From: Escallonia rubra
Lineage: Eukaryota > Streptophyta > Magnoliopsida > Escalloniales > Escalloniaceae
Assembly (NCBI GenBank): GCA_033065855.1
Contig: JAVXUO010001881.1
Location: forward strand, 62,001-126,000
Reading direction: 5' to 3'
DNA length: 64,000 nucleotides
This document shows, piece after piece, positions 11,642 to 24,832 of the stretch. The notes under the pieces are model-generated. The model was not told the DNA's origin, ran no database searches, and worked only from the letters and a program-made list of their open reading frames with translations. Every line of letters starts with the position of its first letter. Position 1 is the stretch's first letter. Both the position numbers and the translations under genes were made by a program.

Positions 11642-13918
11642 CTAATCATCTGTAAGATCTTCGACGCTCGAACCGTTGCTCCTCCTATCATCAATCGATT
11701 TATCTTGTTCGTGGTATTTTGCATCGAGATAAATTTTTCAACATACACATAACTCGGGGTTAAGATGACTCCTCCTGTCATCCAACACCCTCCCACTCGC
11801 TGAAAATGCCAACTCTGAAGCAACCACGGAGGTTTGCACTTGGAATACATCCCAGGCAATTTAGGATAAAACTTTATAAATTTTTTTATTTTGTTTCCAA
11901 AAAGTTAAAACAAATTAAAATTTATCTGCTCTTTCATTGATAAAAAAGAATAATGATTAATATTTGCATATAAACCAAATTCATTAAAAGAGGAAAAAAT
12001 AGACAAATCAGCAGAACTAAAAGTACTATCCGGTGGTAATTGTATTGCCACTAGATGTTCAAGGCCTTTAAGATATGACCCATAATATATTTCACCGCCC
12101 AACGATATAGCTCGCCGCACATCAGCAGAATTTCGATATAGGTTATATAGATCCTCAAATAACGCGTTCACTTTCTTTGTGATTGGTTGTGGCCTCATCC
12201 GTATAGCACATTAGTCTGAATATTTCTACTATCGAGACATTCGCGCCATGCAACTTTAACCTGAGATCCAAATAAGTGGCGATAGCAAAAATAACAGGCA
12301 ATTCTGCCTAATGTTTATTAAACTTAAAGTCCATCGCTTTCACTATTTCCTAAAAATGTTCTATATATCTCATTTTGTTAACATTGTAGTAATTTTTAAG
12401 ATTTCTACTATAGCGATAGGGGAGGTGGTATAGTACGTACTATATAATAAATTGATAGAAGTGTAAAATACCTTAAAATTTTCAAAAAGCTGTGTAGCCA
12501 TCTGCCATTCCGCGTGACTTGGCAAGCCTTATGGGAATAAGCTTACTAGGCAATGTGTATATACTTATTTGTATACCAAAATAGGTAAAAACATATGATG
12601 TGTGGAGTTCCACCTACGCACGACATCTGTAAGTGGTCTCCTACGAGGCGAATTATATTGAACACGCAAAACTTTAAATTGTTGTACTCTCGGACCCAAA
12701 CTATAAATATACGATGTCATACCCCTCAGTTTCAGAAGAATATCTCATGTAGTAGCTAAATCATCTTGAACAATTAAATTAATTATATGACAAACACATG
12801 GAACATGAAATAATTTACCATCAAGTTCAAGTCGAAGGCTCTCATTGAAGGCATTAATAGTAGCTACATTGCTATAAGCATTATCAAAACTGATACTCAT
12901 AATCTTGTTTTTTATTTTAAACGTGGTACATGTATTGATTATAATAGTAGCAATGTTAGATGCATCATGCATATAAGGAAAAAGTTCAAAAGCAATAATT
13001 CTCTTGTTCATAGTCCAATCAGAATCAATCCAATGAACCGTCACACAAGCATAACTAACTAGAGTAAAATGAGATTTCCAAACATCAGAAGTAAGAATAA
13101 ACTCTACCATCAAAATTATCAAAATAATCAATCAAGCGTGCTTTAGCAGCATTATATTGTTTAAGTGCATCATATCTAGTTGTGTTTCTATGAACCTTTT
13201 TGTACAAAGTATTCATAAGTATTCATATGAACCTTTTTGCACATAAGTATTCATATATCTAGAGTGCTTAGCATTATCAGCCAAACTAAAAGCTTATTCA
13301 TCGTGAACAATAAATTCAGCAAGACTATCTCTTTGGTCTCGCTGATTATAAGTAAATAACTTACCCTAAAAAATTAACTGCATTTGGCTAGTTTTGACAT
13401 TACTTAGGTGCACACAGAGGGTAATGCCTATTCAATTGTCCATTACCTTGCCTATTCAATTGTCCGTTACCTTGACAACACAAAAATAATTTACTACAGT
13501 ACTTACATTGAGCTCTTCGAACGCCATCGGCCATAATATCATCAACATGATTCCAACAAGGGGCTTTCTTTTTTCTTTTTTTTTCCCTTTCGGACTTCTG
13601 GCGGACTGGCGGTAGGATTGTTAGATCCTTCACCATGATGACCGCTCATCAGGGTAAAATTATGCCCCAGAGTAGTATCTTCGCCAACCAAGCTGCGTCC
13701 TTGACTAAAATGTTGGGTGTCTTCTGAAGCTGTATATTCGAAATCTGAAATATTTTGGTTAAACTGCCAATTGGCTTGGGTATTTATACCCATTGGTGGC
13801 GGATCTTGAAAATCGAATGGTTATGGTGGTGTGCTTGTGGTGGTGGTGGTGCTTGTGATGGTGGTGGTGCTTGTGATGGTGCTGAATGTCTGCTACGTGA
13901 TTTAAATAATTGAGACAT
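11642..13918 (-). pseudogene. Decayed Ac-like hAT transposase with BED zinc finger
   Basis: Remnant of the outer hAT's transposase. It starts at MSQLFKSRSRHS (ATG at about 13916-13918). A proline/glutamine/histidine-rich N-terminus precedes a BED zinc finger (WNHVDD, RAQCKYCSKLF, NRHYPLCAPK). A 24-bp tandem duplication inside the finger repeats GNGQLNR. Middle parts (HVPCVCHIINLIVQD near 12760; SFDNAYSNVATINAF) match the hAT catalytic region. The C-terminal dimerisation motif is readable near 11760-11820 as ELAFSASGRVLDDRRSHLNP, in a different frame from neighbouring pieces. Several frameshifts and stops break the gene, more than in the nested element's transposase, which agrees with greater age. 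Confidence 0.85.
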
Positions 13919-14594
13919 ATTTGACGCTAAAATTGTTTGAAGAGAATGAAAAATTAAACTAGTAAGAGTAATTAAATGCAAAAGAATAAGAGTATTAAGT
14001 AATTAAATAATACTTATACTTGAAAATTGGAGATGGTTAGTACTTAGTAACAAATAACAATGGTAGCAAAGCTTGTAAAATTTAGATAAGAGAGAATGAG
14101 AATATTGGTGTGAAAAAATGTGAAGAAGAGGGGGTAAATTTATAAATTTTTTCAAAATCCACAAAAGACCAAAATGTTCTTAAAAACTAGTCGTTTTATA
14201 GTTGTTGGAGGAGAGTAAAGGTGTAAAAATTCATAATAGAGTTGTTAGAAATTTGTTGGACGAAAATACCCTTCAAACAAGCTGTTATATAGCTATTAGG
14301 GGGGGGGGGGGGGAAATTTTGAATTTTATATAAAAAAAAAGGGCCGTTGGAGGCAATATGAGAAAAAGACAAAACTTTCAAAAAAAAAAATATTCAAGTC
14401 AGGGCCAGGCCGGGCCAGACTCGGTTCATCCAGGTCGGCCCTAAAAACGGGCCGATTTCGGGTCGGGCCGTTTTTGGCCAATTTCACGGCCTGACCCTTG
14501 GCCCTATGGACCAGGGCCGCACTGTTCATCTTGTAGGGTCAGGCCAGCTCGAGCCGTTTCAGGCCCCGGCCCTTTTGACACCACTAATCATCAT

Positions 14595-15469
14595 CTCCAC
14601 CTTGTTCACCATTCTTGCCATCATTCACTTCTAAATTTTCTTCAGCTTCTGCTTCAAGATAAACCCCGCCATAAATCCCCTCTACATTAACTCCATCATT
14701 CGCACCGTCATTAAGGGGGAAGTAAGGCTATATAGGTTAGGGGTCAACAACATCACCCCTATTCTAATAAACCTCTTGGCTTGCATGTCCGACATATGGT
14801 TGCACCATGATTTCTCCTTCTATATACACATATATCACATTTGTGTGCCTATGCATTCTAAACAATTTGCCCAAATGATTGTAAGAGATGAAGGACAAAT
14901 CACCTACCTGGAGTCGCGATCTTCAATTTTTCAAAACGTTCAGAAAGTGAACGGGTTTGGTCCCTCTGCAATTGGTGTTAAGAATGATCTTTCTTTACCA
15001 CTACCTTGAATCGGTTAAACAGTTGAGGCAACCCTTAACCTCTCTCCACTCTTTCACCCTCGATTTCTCGTGTGTCTGGCACACCGAGTGGGAAATGAAA
15101 CATTGTCAATTGTTTAGCCATGATGTTGGAGCATGCATGACTTTCCACACCCAAAACTCACATTTTTCACAAAAGAAACTAAGGGGAGGAGGTGCCAATT
15201 TAATTCTCCAAATAACAGGATATCGGGTGTATTAAACTCAAAACTCAGGGTGGAGACGGGAACAAATTATTCAGCTTAAAAAAATTATTCAACTTAAAAT
15301 ACTGTGACTGTGCTATTTTAGCCAAATTAAAGACCAGGTTGGTTTGATGGAACTGATCAGAATCAAAACTCCTCTCCCCCGCAGATCTGCTCATATTACA
15401 TAAAGTTAGATAGCTAAGAACGTAGCACAGAGGAGTGTGTTGTGAATTGCGATACTGGGTGAAAGAGGA
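14595..15469. promoter_or_regulatory. Upstream region and 5' leader of the SFT2-like gene
   Basis: Sequence between the hAT target duplication and the start codon at 15470. It should contain the promoter and 5' leader, but no clear TATA box or other element was recognised. Its assignment rests only on position. Confidence 0.35.
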
Positions 15470-18400
15470 ATGGAGAAGATGAACCAGGCAATGGAGAAGG
15501 TGAAGATGCTGGTAGGTATGGAGGTGGACGATGAACCTGCCCAAGAAGAGAGTTCCTTCGCTTTCGTCGACGACTTCAATCGCAACTGCACACTTTCCAC
15601 CAAACAGGTCCTCTCTCTCTCTCTCTCCACATTACGTGGAAATACACGCGCACACGCACACTCCGGTTGTTGGCTGCTGTATATTTTTAGCCGGATTTGG
15701 GTTTTAGTTGACTTGGGAATGTGAATTGCTCTGAAAAATATCCTGTAGTCTTTTCTGTATGTAGAACGAGTCTACCTTAAGACTGTTTTTTTTATGTAAA
15801 TTAGTTTTACATGTAGTGTCAACTAATTCCATTGCAACCATGATTTTCTGAAATGGAAAGCTGATCTCTAAACGAAATCTCCCCGTCATTTCAACCGTCT
15901 CATGATTTCAAAAGACGCGGGTTTTGAGAAAGACAGATTTGAACCCCAAACTAAACCTAAAGGCTTCATCCAGGCAATTGAGAGGAAAAAACTGGAAAGT
16001 GGGTTCTTTAGTTCCTATGGAGTTCAGTCACCACCGCGGCAATTTCGTGTTTGTACATCAGAGCTCATTGAGTTCAAGCTGAGGTTGAGCTCAGTCCTTA
16101 CTTGAACAGGCCGTGCCAGAACAGCCTAAAAGCCCACTTTCTTTGGCTTTTTCGCGGCCCCAGTGAAACTAGCGCCAATGTGAATGTGCTGTTCTTTTGT
16201 TTTCATAAGATTATATTATGAAAAGGGGCAAACAGAGTACAGATCAAATATGTAAACGCGACATAGAATCCCAATTCTCTAAAAACTATGCAAGATCATC
16301 CAAAAAATATATTTAAGAAGCAAGAGAGACATTCCGAGAGACAGACAACAAAGTACGTAGAGAAATGATGAGAACTTGCTTCACATCTAGAACCATGCAT
16401 GCTTCAAAAGTGACACTTATTCCTCTCCAAGCATAAATGTTTAACAACCTTGCCATAATTTCTCCAGCGATCCCTGAGGCCAGCAATGAAGAAACTCTAC
16501 CATGAAACCAATAAAACAATCCTATACAAACTAATTAGGAAATTTAAAACCTGATTACAAGCAATTTCCGCACTTAATCACATAACAAATTCAACGAATG
16601 TACTAACTTTGCAATCTTGAGCAAGTATGAATCAATCTTGTAAAGGGATAGAGTTTAAAGATGGTTGACAAGACATTGAAATGGTTACACTTGAATTACA
16701 CTCGAGCCTCCTTCAAGGAAGTCCTTTGAAGAGCTCTACGGTCCACTAGAATGATCTTCCTTAAGGATCAAGATCTAGCCACTTACAAAACTATGATGCC
16801 ATCCCCGCACCAAGAACAAACCTTGATTCCACAAAGTTAACAAAGCTTGACAACTTCAAGCTTTGTTACAATCACCTTTTACAGTGATCAATTGTTGTAC
16901 TAAGAAAACACTCTAGAAGGAGAAGGGTGCAAGTTTAAGGTCTAATCAATACGAGAAAAAGGTGTATTGAAACATTTGAAAAAAGTAGCCGGTAGTCTTT
17001 GCAAAATAGCAACTCATTAGAAGAATCTTTCGGTATATCAAAATATGATTCGGTATGGTCATAGGCTCGTAGCCAAACATGCTATATCTTCAAATGTTTG
17101 GTTTTTCAAGAAAACTCTCACCTTCTGCAATGCAGCGATACTAGTGGTATTTAAGTTCACTCTAGGTTGTTGTTATCAATGCAGTGACAGACTAGTTACA
17201 AAGTAGAGATGCGATTTACAATATGAACTCTAGGACTGTAGTTCTTTTCAGTTCGTCTACAATTTTCTCTAACCAAATTCAACTTCAAGCTTTAGGAGGC
17301 AAAACATCAAAAACATAATCATGTGTATAGCAGAGTATATTCAAAGAAGCTGCAATTTGAGCAAACTAAAAAAAACACGTTAGTAACTATGATGAGTGTG
17401 TAGCGATTACTACAACCAGATTAAAGCATAGCTTAGAACCTAGCTATCATCCCAAGTCAACCCAAAAATAGAGAAACAAAAGAACAAAGCTCCTGTTAAA
17501 CACCGCAATTACGCAAAATATGATCTAGAAACTCCTTACTTGAAAGCGTATAACATAACCTTACTTGCCATGAATATGATCTAGAAGCATTAGAGGAGCC
17601 CTCTAGAAGCGTATAACATAACCTTACTTGAAAGCCCTCTAGAAGCGTATAACATAACCTTACTTGCCATGAATATGATCTAGAAGCGTATAACATAACC
17701 TTACTTGAAAGCTCCTGTTAAACACCGCAAATATGATCTAGAAGCATTAGAGGAGCCCTCTAGAAGAGACAGAGTATAACATAACCTTACTTGAAAGCGT
17801 CGATATGAGGTTAGTCTCCATTGCCATGAATCCAAAGTCTACTTGTAGCTTTGAAGGGTGCAAAAGCCCAAAAATTGAACGACATTCCATCTAATTCTGG
17901 AGTTCCTTCTAAAAGGAGGATTTGATGAAGCACCTCCATTTTAAATTGGTCTGAAAGAGTCAGCAGCTGCATCGCCTTCCATGGCTATGTCAAACAAATC
18001 AAGAATGTACATCTGCTGACCAGAATGCACTACCCTAACAGGAACTTCCTATTCATACCAATGTTTTATACGCTGACCAGAACTGACTGAAAAGTTAACA
18101 TGTTGGGAGAAGTGATCCACCTATTTCTACAGGTCTTGCATAAGCCTGTACTGCGAGATAGAGAAACCTCTTTAGCAACCCAATCGCCCTTAGTTTATGA
18201 GGGACACGCTCTTAGTTTATGATTTTCTGATTCTCACTTAGAGTTTCAAGAAATGAAAACATTATTGTGAGCACTAGAAGGTCATTCTTGTATTTTGAAG
18301 ACTACTAGTATATACTGGAGATATTAACAAAAGCACTAGAAGGAACGGAATTTAACGCCACAAGCTTAAAATTGCTGAGAATGCTACTATTACATGAATG

Positions 18401-21400
18401 GCCAAACTGGGATAAGTATTGGGATAATGATTTCAACCATTTCCTGTCTCTGAATTGTTATACTCCCTCCCATTCCTAATTAATTGACCGTGTTTGACTT
18501 GCACGCTTATTTATTGTATGACTCTTGTATTATGAGTTTCCCATTCTATCCCAAGAGAGAGAAAGAGAGGGAGGGAAAAAGTGGGCTAGGAGAGAGAAAA
18601 ATGGGTTGGTGAAGGATTAAATGTGGAGAGAGAAATAGGATAAAAGAAAGGAAGAAGTGTAAACATGAAAAAAGACCTATGGATCTTTCTTAATTTGGAA
18701 AGTGATCAATTTTTTTGGGATAGCCCAAAAAGGAAATATGATCAATTTTTTTGGGACGGAGGGAGTAATAAAATTCAAAAACCTACAAATCTCATCAGCA
18801 TTTTTTTTAGAAAAATCTTAACTTTTACCATTGTTTAGATGGAGTGGCTGCCCTCAGACTTCAATCTATATTATCGCATTTCTCAGCTCAACTAATGCTG
18901 GATGAAATCTAGACTGTTCACAGAACAGTAGCTTGCTAGCGGTCACTCAAAGGGTCTTTTTGGTGTTTTATATCTATACTTCGCATTGTTCGGATTAGAA
19001 TTGATTCAACGGTTGAGATTTGATGTCTCTTAGGATTTTAAGTTTTTTTTCTTTATTAATATGAATTATAGCTCACAAGGTTTCCCTTTGTTCCCTTTCG
19101 AGAAAGTTGGGCTTCAATATAGATCGAAGGACAATATCACTATTTTGCACTTCTGCCTGCGTCATCAAGTAACTCAGTGTGTTGTGATGAATAAATATAG
19201 CAGAAAAAAGAATCAGAATGGCGCTCAGGCTTTTTTGCTTTGTGCTACTGCGTATTGTGGTGGGGATTGTCATAGTGATGCAAACAATGGAGCCTCTAAA
19301 GAGGTTAAGAAACCTGAATTGTGTCACCAGAGTAATACGTTTGATAACCGGAACTTTAGGACTTTAGGAACAACTCTAGCGGTTAGTTGCTTGGCTGAGT
19401 GCACGGCTCGTCATAACTAACTTAATCTCTCTTTAGAGTAACGGTATCTGTGATTTTGCCCCAAATTACAAGTTTGTGGCAGTGTTTTATTATGTCACAT
19501 TTTTCGAAGATTCATTTATACCTGTTGTCTGTAGAATGTACATCTGTTATTTGGTAATGAAAACACTTCTGGTGATCCTATAGTTCCTTGATAATGTTTA
19601 TTCTGTCTCTTCGCAGAGGCTTCACGGATTTGTCATATGCTTGGTTGCTGGTATTACTTGCACACTCTTGGTCAGTCGAATCTTTATACTCAAGTCTTCT
19701 TTATTGCCATTGCTATCATTAACATCTGTTCTTTTCCTGTTCCCTGACCCTGTAGTTATACATCGTTTTTTCAAGTTCTTGTGTTCATTGCCTGCTGTGA
19801 TGAATTGGTTTAACTTTTTTGATCATACTGGTTATTGGCTTACCCGTTGGGTCATCTAAGCACCCGAGTATATGCTGTGGATGACAAATCTGTGAACTCA
19901 AAGTCAACCCGACAAAGATTTAGTTGGAAACGGTAATATCATTAGGTCGTAATCTGATTCTAGGGTTGATAATCGGACATCGGGTGCATTAATGGTCACG
20001 GAGTTGATACTTCTGCTCCAAATTTGAACTATCCACTCCATATGGCTGTTAGTGGTAGTAGTAAATGACATCTTAAAAAAGTGAAGCGTGGTAATTAGAA
20101 AAATGGAGATATCAAGTCCCTTACGTTAAGGTCGTTAACTAAGCAAGATTGATAGGAATACGAGACTAGTGCGCATGGGCTAGGCTTCCTCAGAATTTAC
20201 CAGTTATATAGTACATAATCAAATTTAAAGTCATTTTGAATTGGTTGCCTTGGAATATTTTCCTTTGGTGGTACTTAACAGTTACAAGTTTGTGAATTCT
20301 TTTGCTTTTGGAGTTCCAATGCATGGCTTAAAAGAGAGAGTATAGGATTCAGGTGAGAAATCTGTCATACCAGTGTAAATTTACGTAGATATATAGACTC
20401 GCATGGTTCCCTCAACGTTCCTTCTTATTGCGAGAGACATCATTGGCTTCAAACTAATTTGTATAACTTGTTTATTCCTCCTTGCAGTCAATGCTCGTGT
20501 TCTTCAATCCAATCAAGTTTGGCATAACATTCTCCTTTGGCAATTTTCTCTCACTTGGAAGGTATGTCTTCAGATGCTTAATTAGCTGGCATTTTTGCCA
20601 AGAAAGAATCAATATTGCCAGAGCTCAACGATCTTACGTTTTTGTTGCTTAATTATACCTCTTATGCTTGCCGTTAGAGAACATCATCTGTTTTATGAGT
20701 AAAAAAGGCTGCCCCGCAATAGATAGATAATGGAAAGTAAAAGCATATTCAATCACGTGGATTTGGATTAGAAGTATAAATTGATTCGCATAAACATCCT
20801 CTGAATTATGGCTCTACTATGATACATCAAACTATCGGTTGCTCAGGCTCTTCCCTCAAACTATGAGTGTATGAAAATTGTTGAATTGCCATTCAGAAGT
20901 CACTAAATATCTGCTAAAGTTTTCTAGGCTCTTCATTTGAGAGATACAAATGACATGGTGTAGAGTAGAGAGGATCTTATAATAAGTTAATGTCACAAAA
21001 GTAGTTGAAAATCTCTGATTCTACATCTTCATATGATGTAGATTTAGGGAGAATCTTATAACATGTGGCAAATATCCCAAAGTAGTGTAAAATTTCTGAT
21101 TTTACATCTTGAGCCACCAAGGTGTTGCAATTGACCCTATCCAATGCACTTATACTAAACCCCATATATTTCAAGCACATTTTTAGTAATCCGCATATAT
21201 TAACGTTTTCTACTATTAAGTAAGTAAATAAAGCATACAACATCTTTCCTACCAACTTTCATTATGTTCAGACGAACTTGACTACTGGATACATACCCGT
21301 ACCCGACATTTATGATGACCCCACATTAATACAGCTCATCGGCCTTGAGAACGTGGGGTACGTCGGGGGTTGATAGAGCCCATTACCACCTCCATCTGAC

Positions 21401-24207
21401 CCCTATCCAAGTGACCAGACCTATCTGGTCTCAAGTCTCAACCCCATGTAGAACCGAGCAAATCCGTCCCAAGGAGTGGGTTGCCATATACCTACGTAAA
21501 GGGATATTTTTAGTATCTTTGTTGCACAAAGAGGATGAGATTGTGAATGTGATTCATAGAACACGTGCAGGTTGGTTAAACTGAAGGTGTGCCTCTGGAG
21601 TCTTTTGCGATCGCCGCATTGAAGGGAAAAATATATAGGCTTGCTGGAGCCTCGTGATGTTAATTCAGATTGTTGGACTCCTAAGAAGCAGCATACTAAT
21701 AAGATGACTAACTCAAATGTGTTGCTTAAATGGATGATTTATCGTCAGTAAAAGTCTTCAATTCGTCACTTTTATTTAATATTGACATCTGGTATTTGAG
21801 TACAATCCTTTGTCTTGTTAAAGTCTCTCATCAGTATAAAGTTCACCGCATTTTAGTCTTGGTACCTCCCTCATTGTCAGTGGCTCTTCTATGCTTTCAG
21901 CTGCTAAAGTTGGAATCTTTTGTATGGCAGCACAGCTTTTCTTATTGGCCCCAAACGACAAATTTCCATGATGCTTGACCCTGTTCGGATCTACGCAACC
22001 GCCATATATATCGCAAGCACCATAGTTTCCCTGTTTTGTGCTCTCTATGTAAGCCCCTCAGTTGTTTCAGTTCTGTATATCGTTAATTACTAAGTGATAC
22101 TTTCTGTTTTCATGTCATGCTATCTTCCATTAATTGCATCTTGCAGGTGCATAACAAACTATTGACCCTTTTGGCAATTCTGTTGGAGTTTGGCGCACTC
22201 ATTTGGTATGTTGCTGATTTCACCTTTCCTTATTTTGAAACTCTTCCAACTTTTTACAACAAAGGAACAACTCTCACCCAAAAATATTGCCTCGTAACTT
22301 GGCTGAAGTTGCTAAAGTGATTAAATCCATCCAGGACATTCATTAACGAGTAGCAATGTCTGCATGATAAGATTGATGTTTCCTTTTCACACTCTTGCTT
22401 TACATAAGCATATATATCTTAGGGATAATTACAGCAAAGTCCCCGAGTTTAGGGTGAAATTACACTCGAGGACACTAAGTTTCAAAATGTAACAGACCAT
22501 GACCAACAATTTTAAAAACACGTCATCTGTGTCCATCCGTCATTAATCCATTAAAAAGTGACTTCTTGCTTATGTCATCATCGCGTATTTTTAAATTGAC
22601 AATACTATCCTTATACGATGTACAAATGGTATATTTTATATAGTTTTTCTTTTAATTACAAAATCTTTCCAAAAAAAAATATTTTAAAAAAAACTAAATT
22701 TCATTCTCCCTCAACCGCTAACCCTAATTTTCATTCTCCCCCTCCTCCTAATCCACGCCGCCGCCGCCGCTGGCCCCTCCCCCTAATCCACGCCGCCGCC
22801 CCCTCCCCCTAACCCACGCCTCCGTCGACCCCCTCCCCCTAACCCATGTCGCCGCTGCCCCTTCCCTCAGCCCCACCCCAATTCCAGATCTCCCACCGCG
22901 CAGCAACCACGTCTCCCACCCGCAGCAAACAGATCTCCCATCACCGCTGCAGTCAGATCTAGCATACATGCGGAGTGGTGGCCACAGCGCAAGGAGGCGA
23001 TGGTCACAGGTGCCATGGTGGTGGGTCGTAGAGGATATGGTGGTGGTGCCATTGTTGATCAAGAGAGAAAATAGGGAAGAAGATGCAGCAGTGGCTCGCG
23101 ATGAAAGGGGCCTGCCGTGAGGTTGCGGTGGCAGCGGCAGCAACGGGGATGCAGTGGTGCAACTGGGGGGGGGGGGGGGGTTGTGCGTGCGTGTGGACTG
23201 TTTGTGTGATGTTGCGATTGGCCTTTAGTGTCCCTGAGCAAAGGTAGGAAGGCCGAGAGGTGGTAGACTCAAACCCAACAAAAAGAAGCACGAAGATTTC
23301 ACGTTGGCGGCACACGTGAGTATGGAATATGTGTCCGACACATCTAATAGGATATGCCAATAAGAACGCTATCTTAAAATATTCTTTTAATTTGTTATTG
23401 CTTTGAGATGAGATAGGATTTCAATTAAAACAATGTGGGTCACTAAAAAAACCATTTCACTTAAGGAGTAAGTACAAAATGGTAATAAATAGCAATAATT
23501 TGCCGTGTCCTCGAGTCTTGGGTTTATAAAATTAGACAAATCCGGCACTTGGACACGTATCCAACTCGGACACTCGTACCGAGTCCATGTAACATAGATC
23601 TTATTATCTTATCGTGCAAAGGAACTTATGTGGATCATCCAAGTGAGAGCAGATGAAAGGAGGTTTTCTTCAATGCACCCTTGTTAACTGTCAAATTTAA
23701 GGCTGTCTCCAAAAGTATGGTAGAGAGACAGCTTACACACTTGAGAGAGATAAAATTGAATAATAAAGCATCTTGATTCAGGGAGGACTTAACTTTATGT
23801 GGCTCGAGAGTTCTCCCCCATCTCTCCTGACAATTTATTATTCTCCAACTGAATTCAGTATAGGCTTTAGCTACGATTTAAAAACAATGTTTAATTTGCA
23901 GTTCGTAAAATCTAAAATGTCTCTCCAGCATAATTTTGTATTGTCATTACATTTGTGGCATATTGTGATGCACATTTTGTGAAACGAAACAACTTTTAAA
24001 AGGCGCAACTCTAAGAAACAGTTTCTAAGAGTTGGTAAGGCAAAGAAGGATGCTCATGTACGCCCTCTGCTGACCTATGTTTCAATCTTTAATTTATATC
24101 ATGTTGAATTTTCTCAGTTGCGCCCCAATGTTTGTCTTTCTTTTTTTGCTGAACTACCCCACTTCTTGCCTTTTTGTAAGCACTGTTCCTCCAAGGTTTC
24201 CATGTGT

Positions 24208-24244
<37 letters not shown>

Positions 24245-24338
24245 CGGTTTGGTTTACAGGTATAGCTTGAGCTACATCCCTTTCGCCAGGTCCATGGTTT
24301 CCAAGGTCATGGTAGCTTGCTTTGACACGGAATTTTAA
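15470..24338 (+). CDS. SFT2/GOT1-like vesicle transport protein (six exons)
   Basis: Small integral membrane protein of the Golgi/endosomal system. Yeast Sft2 and Got1 act in fusion of endosome-derived vesicles with the Golgi; the plant role is inferred from that family. Exons: 15470-15607, 19617-19670, 20488-20561, 21931-22048, 22147-22205 and 24260-24338, all with GT-AG borders and matching phases, giving 173 residues and a TAA stop. The N-terminus MEKMNQAMEKVKMLVGMEV and an acidic stretch are cytosolic. Four hydrophobic segments follow around residues 50-65, 67-92, 105-131 and 133-155. Family motifs seen are FNPIKFGITFSFGN, FLIGPKRQISMMLDP and the C-terminal SYIPFARSMVSK...CFDTEF. Length and exon pattern fit plant homologues. 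Introns are 4009, 817, 1369, 98 and 2054 bp; the large ones hold mobile-element remnants. The gene appears intact. Confidence 0.93.
16590..16960 (-). mobile_element. LTR fragment related to the solo LTRs at 248 and 29699
   Basis: Shared blocks include CTTCAAGGAAGTCC, TCCACTAG, ATGATCTTCCTTA, a 'gatgc(t/c)atccc' word, and CAAAGCTTGACAAC followed by CAAGCTTTG, in the same order as at 380-640. It is diverged and has no clear ends. It lies in intron 1 of the SFT2-like gene. Confidence 0.65.
17535..17805. repeat. Minisatellite in intron 1
   Basis: The word GCGTATAACATAACCTTAC, or a close variant, occurs about five times. The copies are separated by AATATGATCTAGAAGC and GAGGAGCCCTCTAGAAG in varying order, giving irregular units of about 40-90 bp. 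No coding potential is apparent. Confidence 0.8.
18463..18765. mobile_element. Stowaway-like MITE
   Basis: It begins CTCCCTCCCATTCC and ends GGGACGGAGGGAG, with TA on both sides (18461-18462, 18766-18767). This is the typical end sequence and target of Tc1/mariner-derived Stowaway MITEs in plants. About 300 bp, non-coding, in intron 1. Confidence 0.88.
19061..19420 (+). other. Unsupported 119-codon open frame in intron 1
   Basis: An ATG-initiated frame with no recognised domain lies just upstream of exon 2. It contains a cysteine-containing stretch (LCATAYCGGDCHSD) but nothing identifies it. It is most likely chance or an old element remnant. Confidence 0.15.
22418..22520. mobile_element. 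One end of a MULE-like non-autonomous element
   Basis: GGGATAATTACAGCAAAG followed by 'tccccgag' resembles the left terminus at 53404 (GGGATAATTGCAT). The matching inverted end was not found downstream. A GC-rich tract (22740-23180) like the interiors of the other elements of this type follows. It lies in intron 5 of the SFT2-like gene. Confidence 0.4.
24211..24242. repeat. (TC)n microsatellite before exon 6
   Basis: About 16 TC units sit immediately upstream of the last 3' splice site and may serve as part of its pyrimidine tract. Confidence 0.85.
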
Positions 24339-24832
24339 GCTGATACGCCTGAGAAGAGTTATACGTGCAACCACTGTGCAGAGAATCTGAATTTTGTTTG
24401 ATGATCATGGGAAGTAGAATGAGTTGTACAGTTGGATATGCATCATTAATCTTGTCTTGATAAAGCAGAGATCGCATCTGTCAAAATGATACCTTGAGAT
24501 CTTTTTCTCAATCCTTTTCATCAATTTCTTTTCCCCTTTGCAGGAGATTATTATGATTTTGAACCTCCCCTTTGTCATTTCAAGTCGACCTAGCTCACCA
24601 GTTTCAGTAGTTACAATCAAAGTTTATTTAGCCCCGTACACTTGGCAAGCTCCGAACGTACGTTCCATAACTGTATACGTGATAGGCAGAGTAGGCAAAT
24701 TGAGCACTCTAAATCAGGCAAAAGACAACCGAAGATCTTTGTTGACTTGTTGGCTACAGCACCAGCCAAGAGGTATTCCATCTCTTGGCACATACACAGC
24801 AAATGATCTAGCTGTGTAACTATGCTATAACT

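Larger units (their letters stand above)
7256..14586 (-). mobile_element. hAT element with BED-finger transposase, interrupted by a second hAT
   Basis: The ends are TAGTGGTGTCAA and TTGACACCACTA, perfect 12-bp inverted repeats. They are flanked on both sides by the 8-bp direct repeat ATCATCAT (7248-7255 and 14587-14594), the target-site size of the hAT superfamily. Subterminal regions are rich in GGGCC/GGCCC words on both sides (7268-7345, 11250-11310, 14400-14580). The element carries its own decayed transposase (11642-13918) and was later hit by the hAT at 7360-11241. Without the insertion it would be about 3.4 kb. Confidence 0.92.

Noticed and set aside
24541-24819. Extra exon of the SFT2-like gene
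   Set aside because: The family C-terminus CFDTEF ends at 24335 with a TAA stop; the downstream frame has no family similarity.
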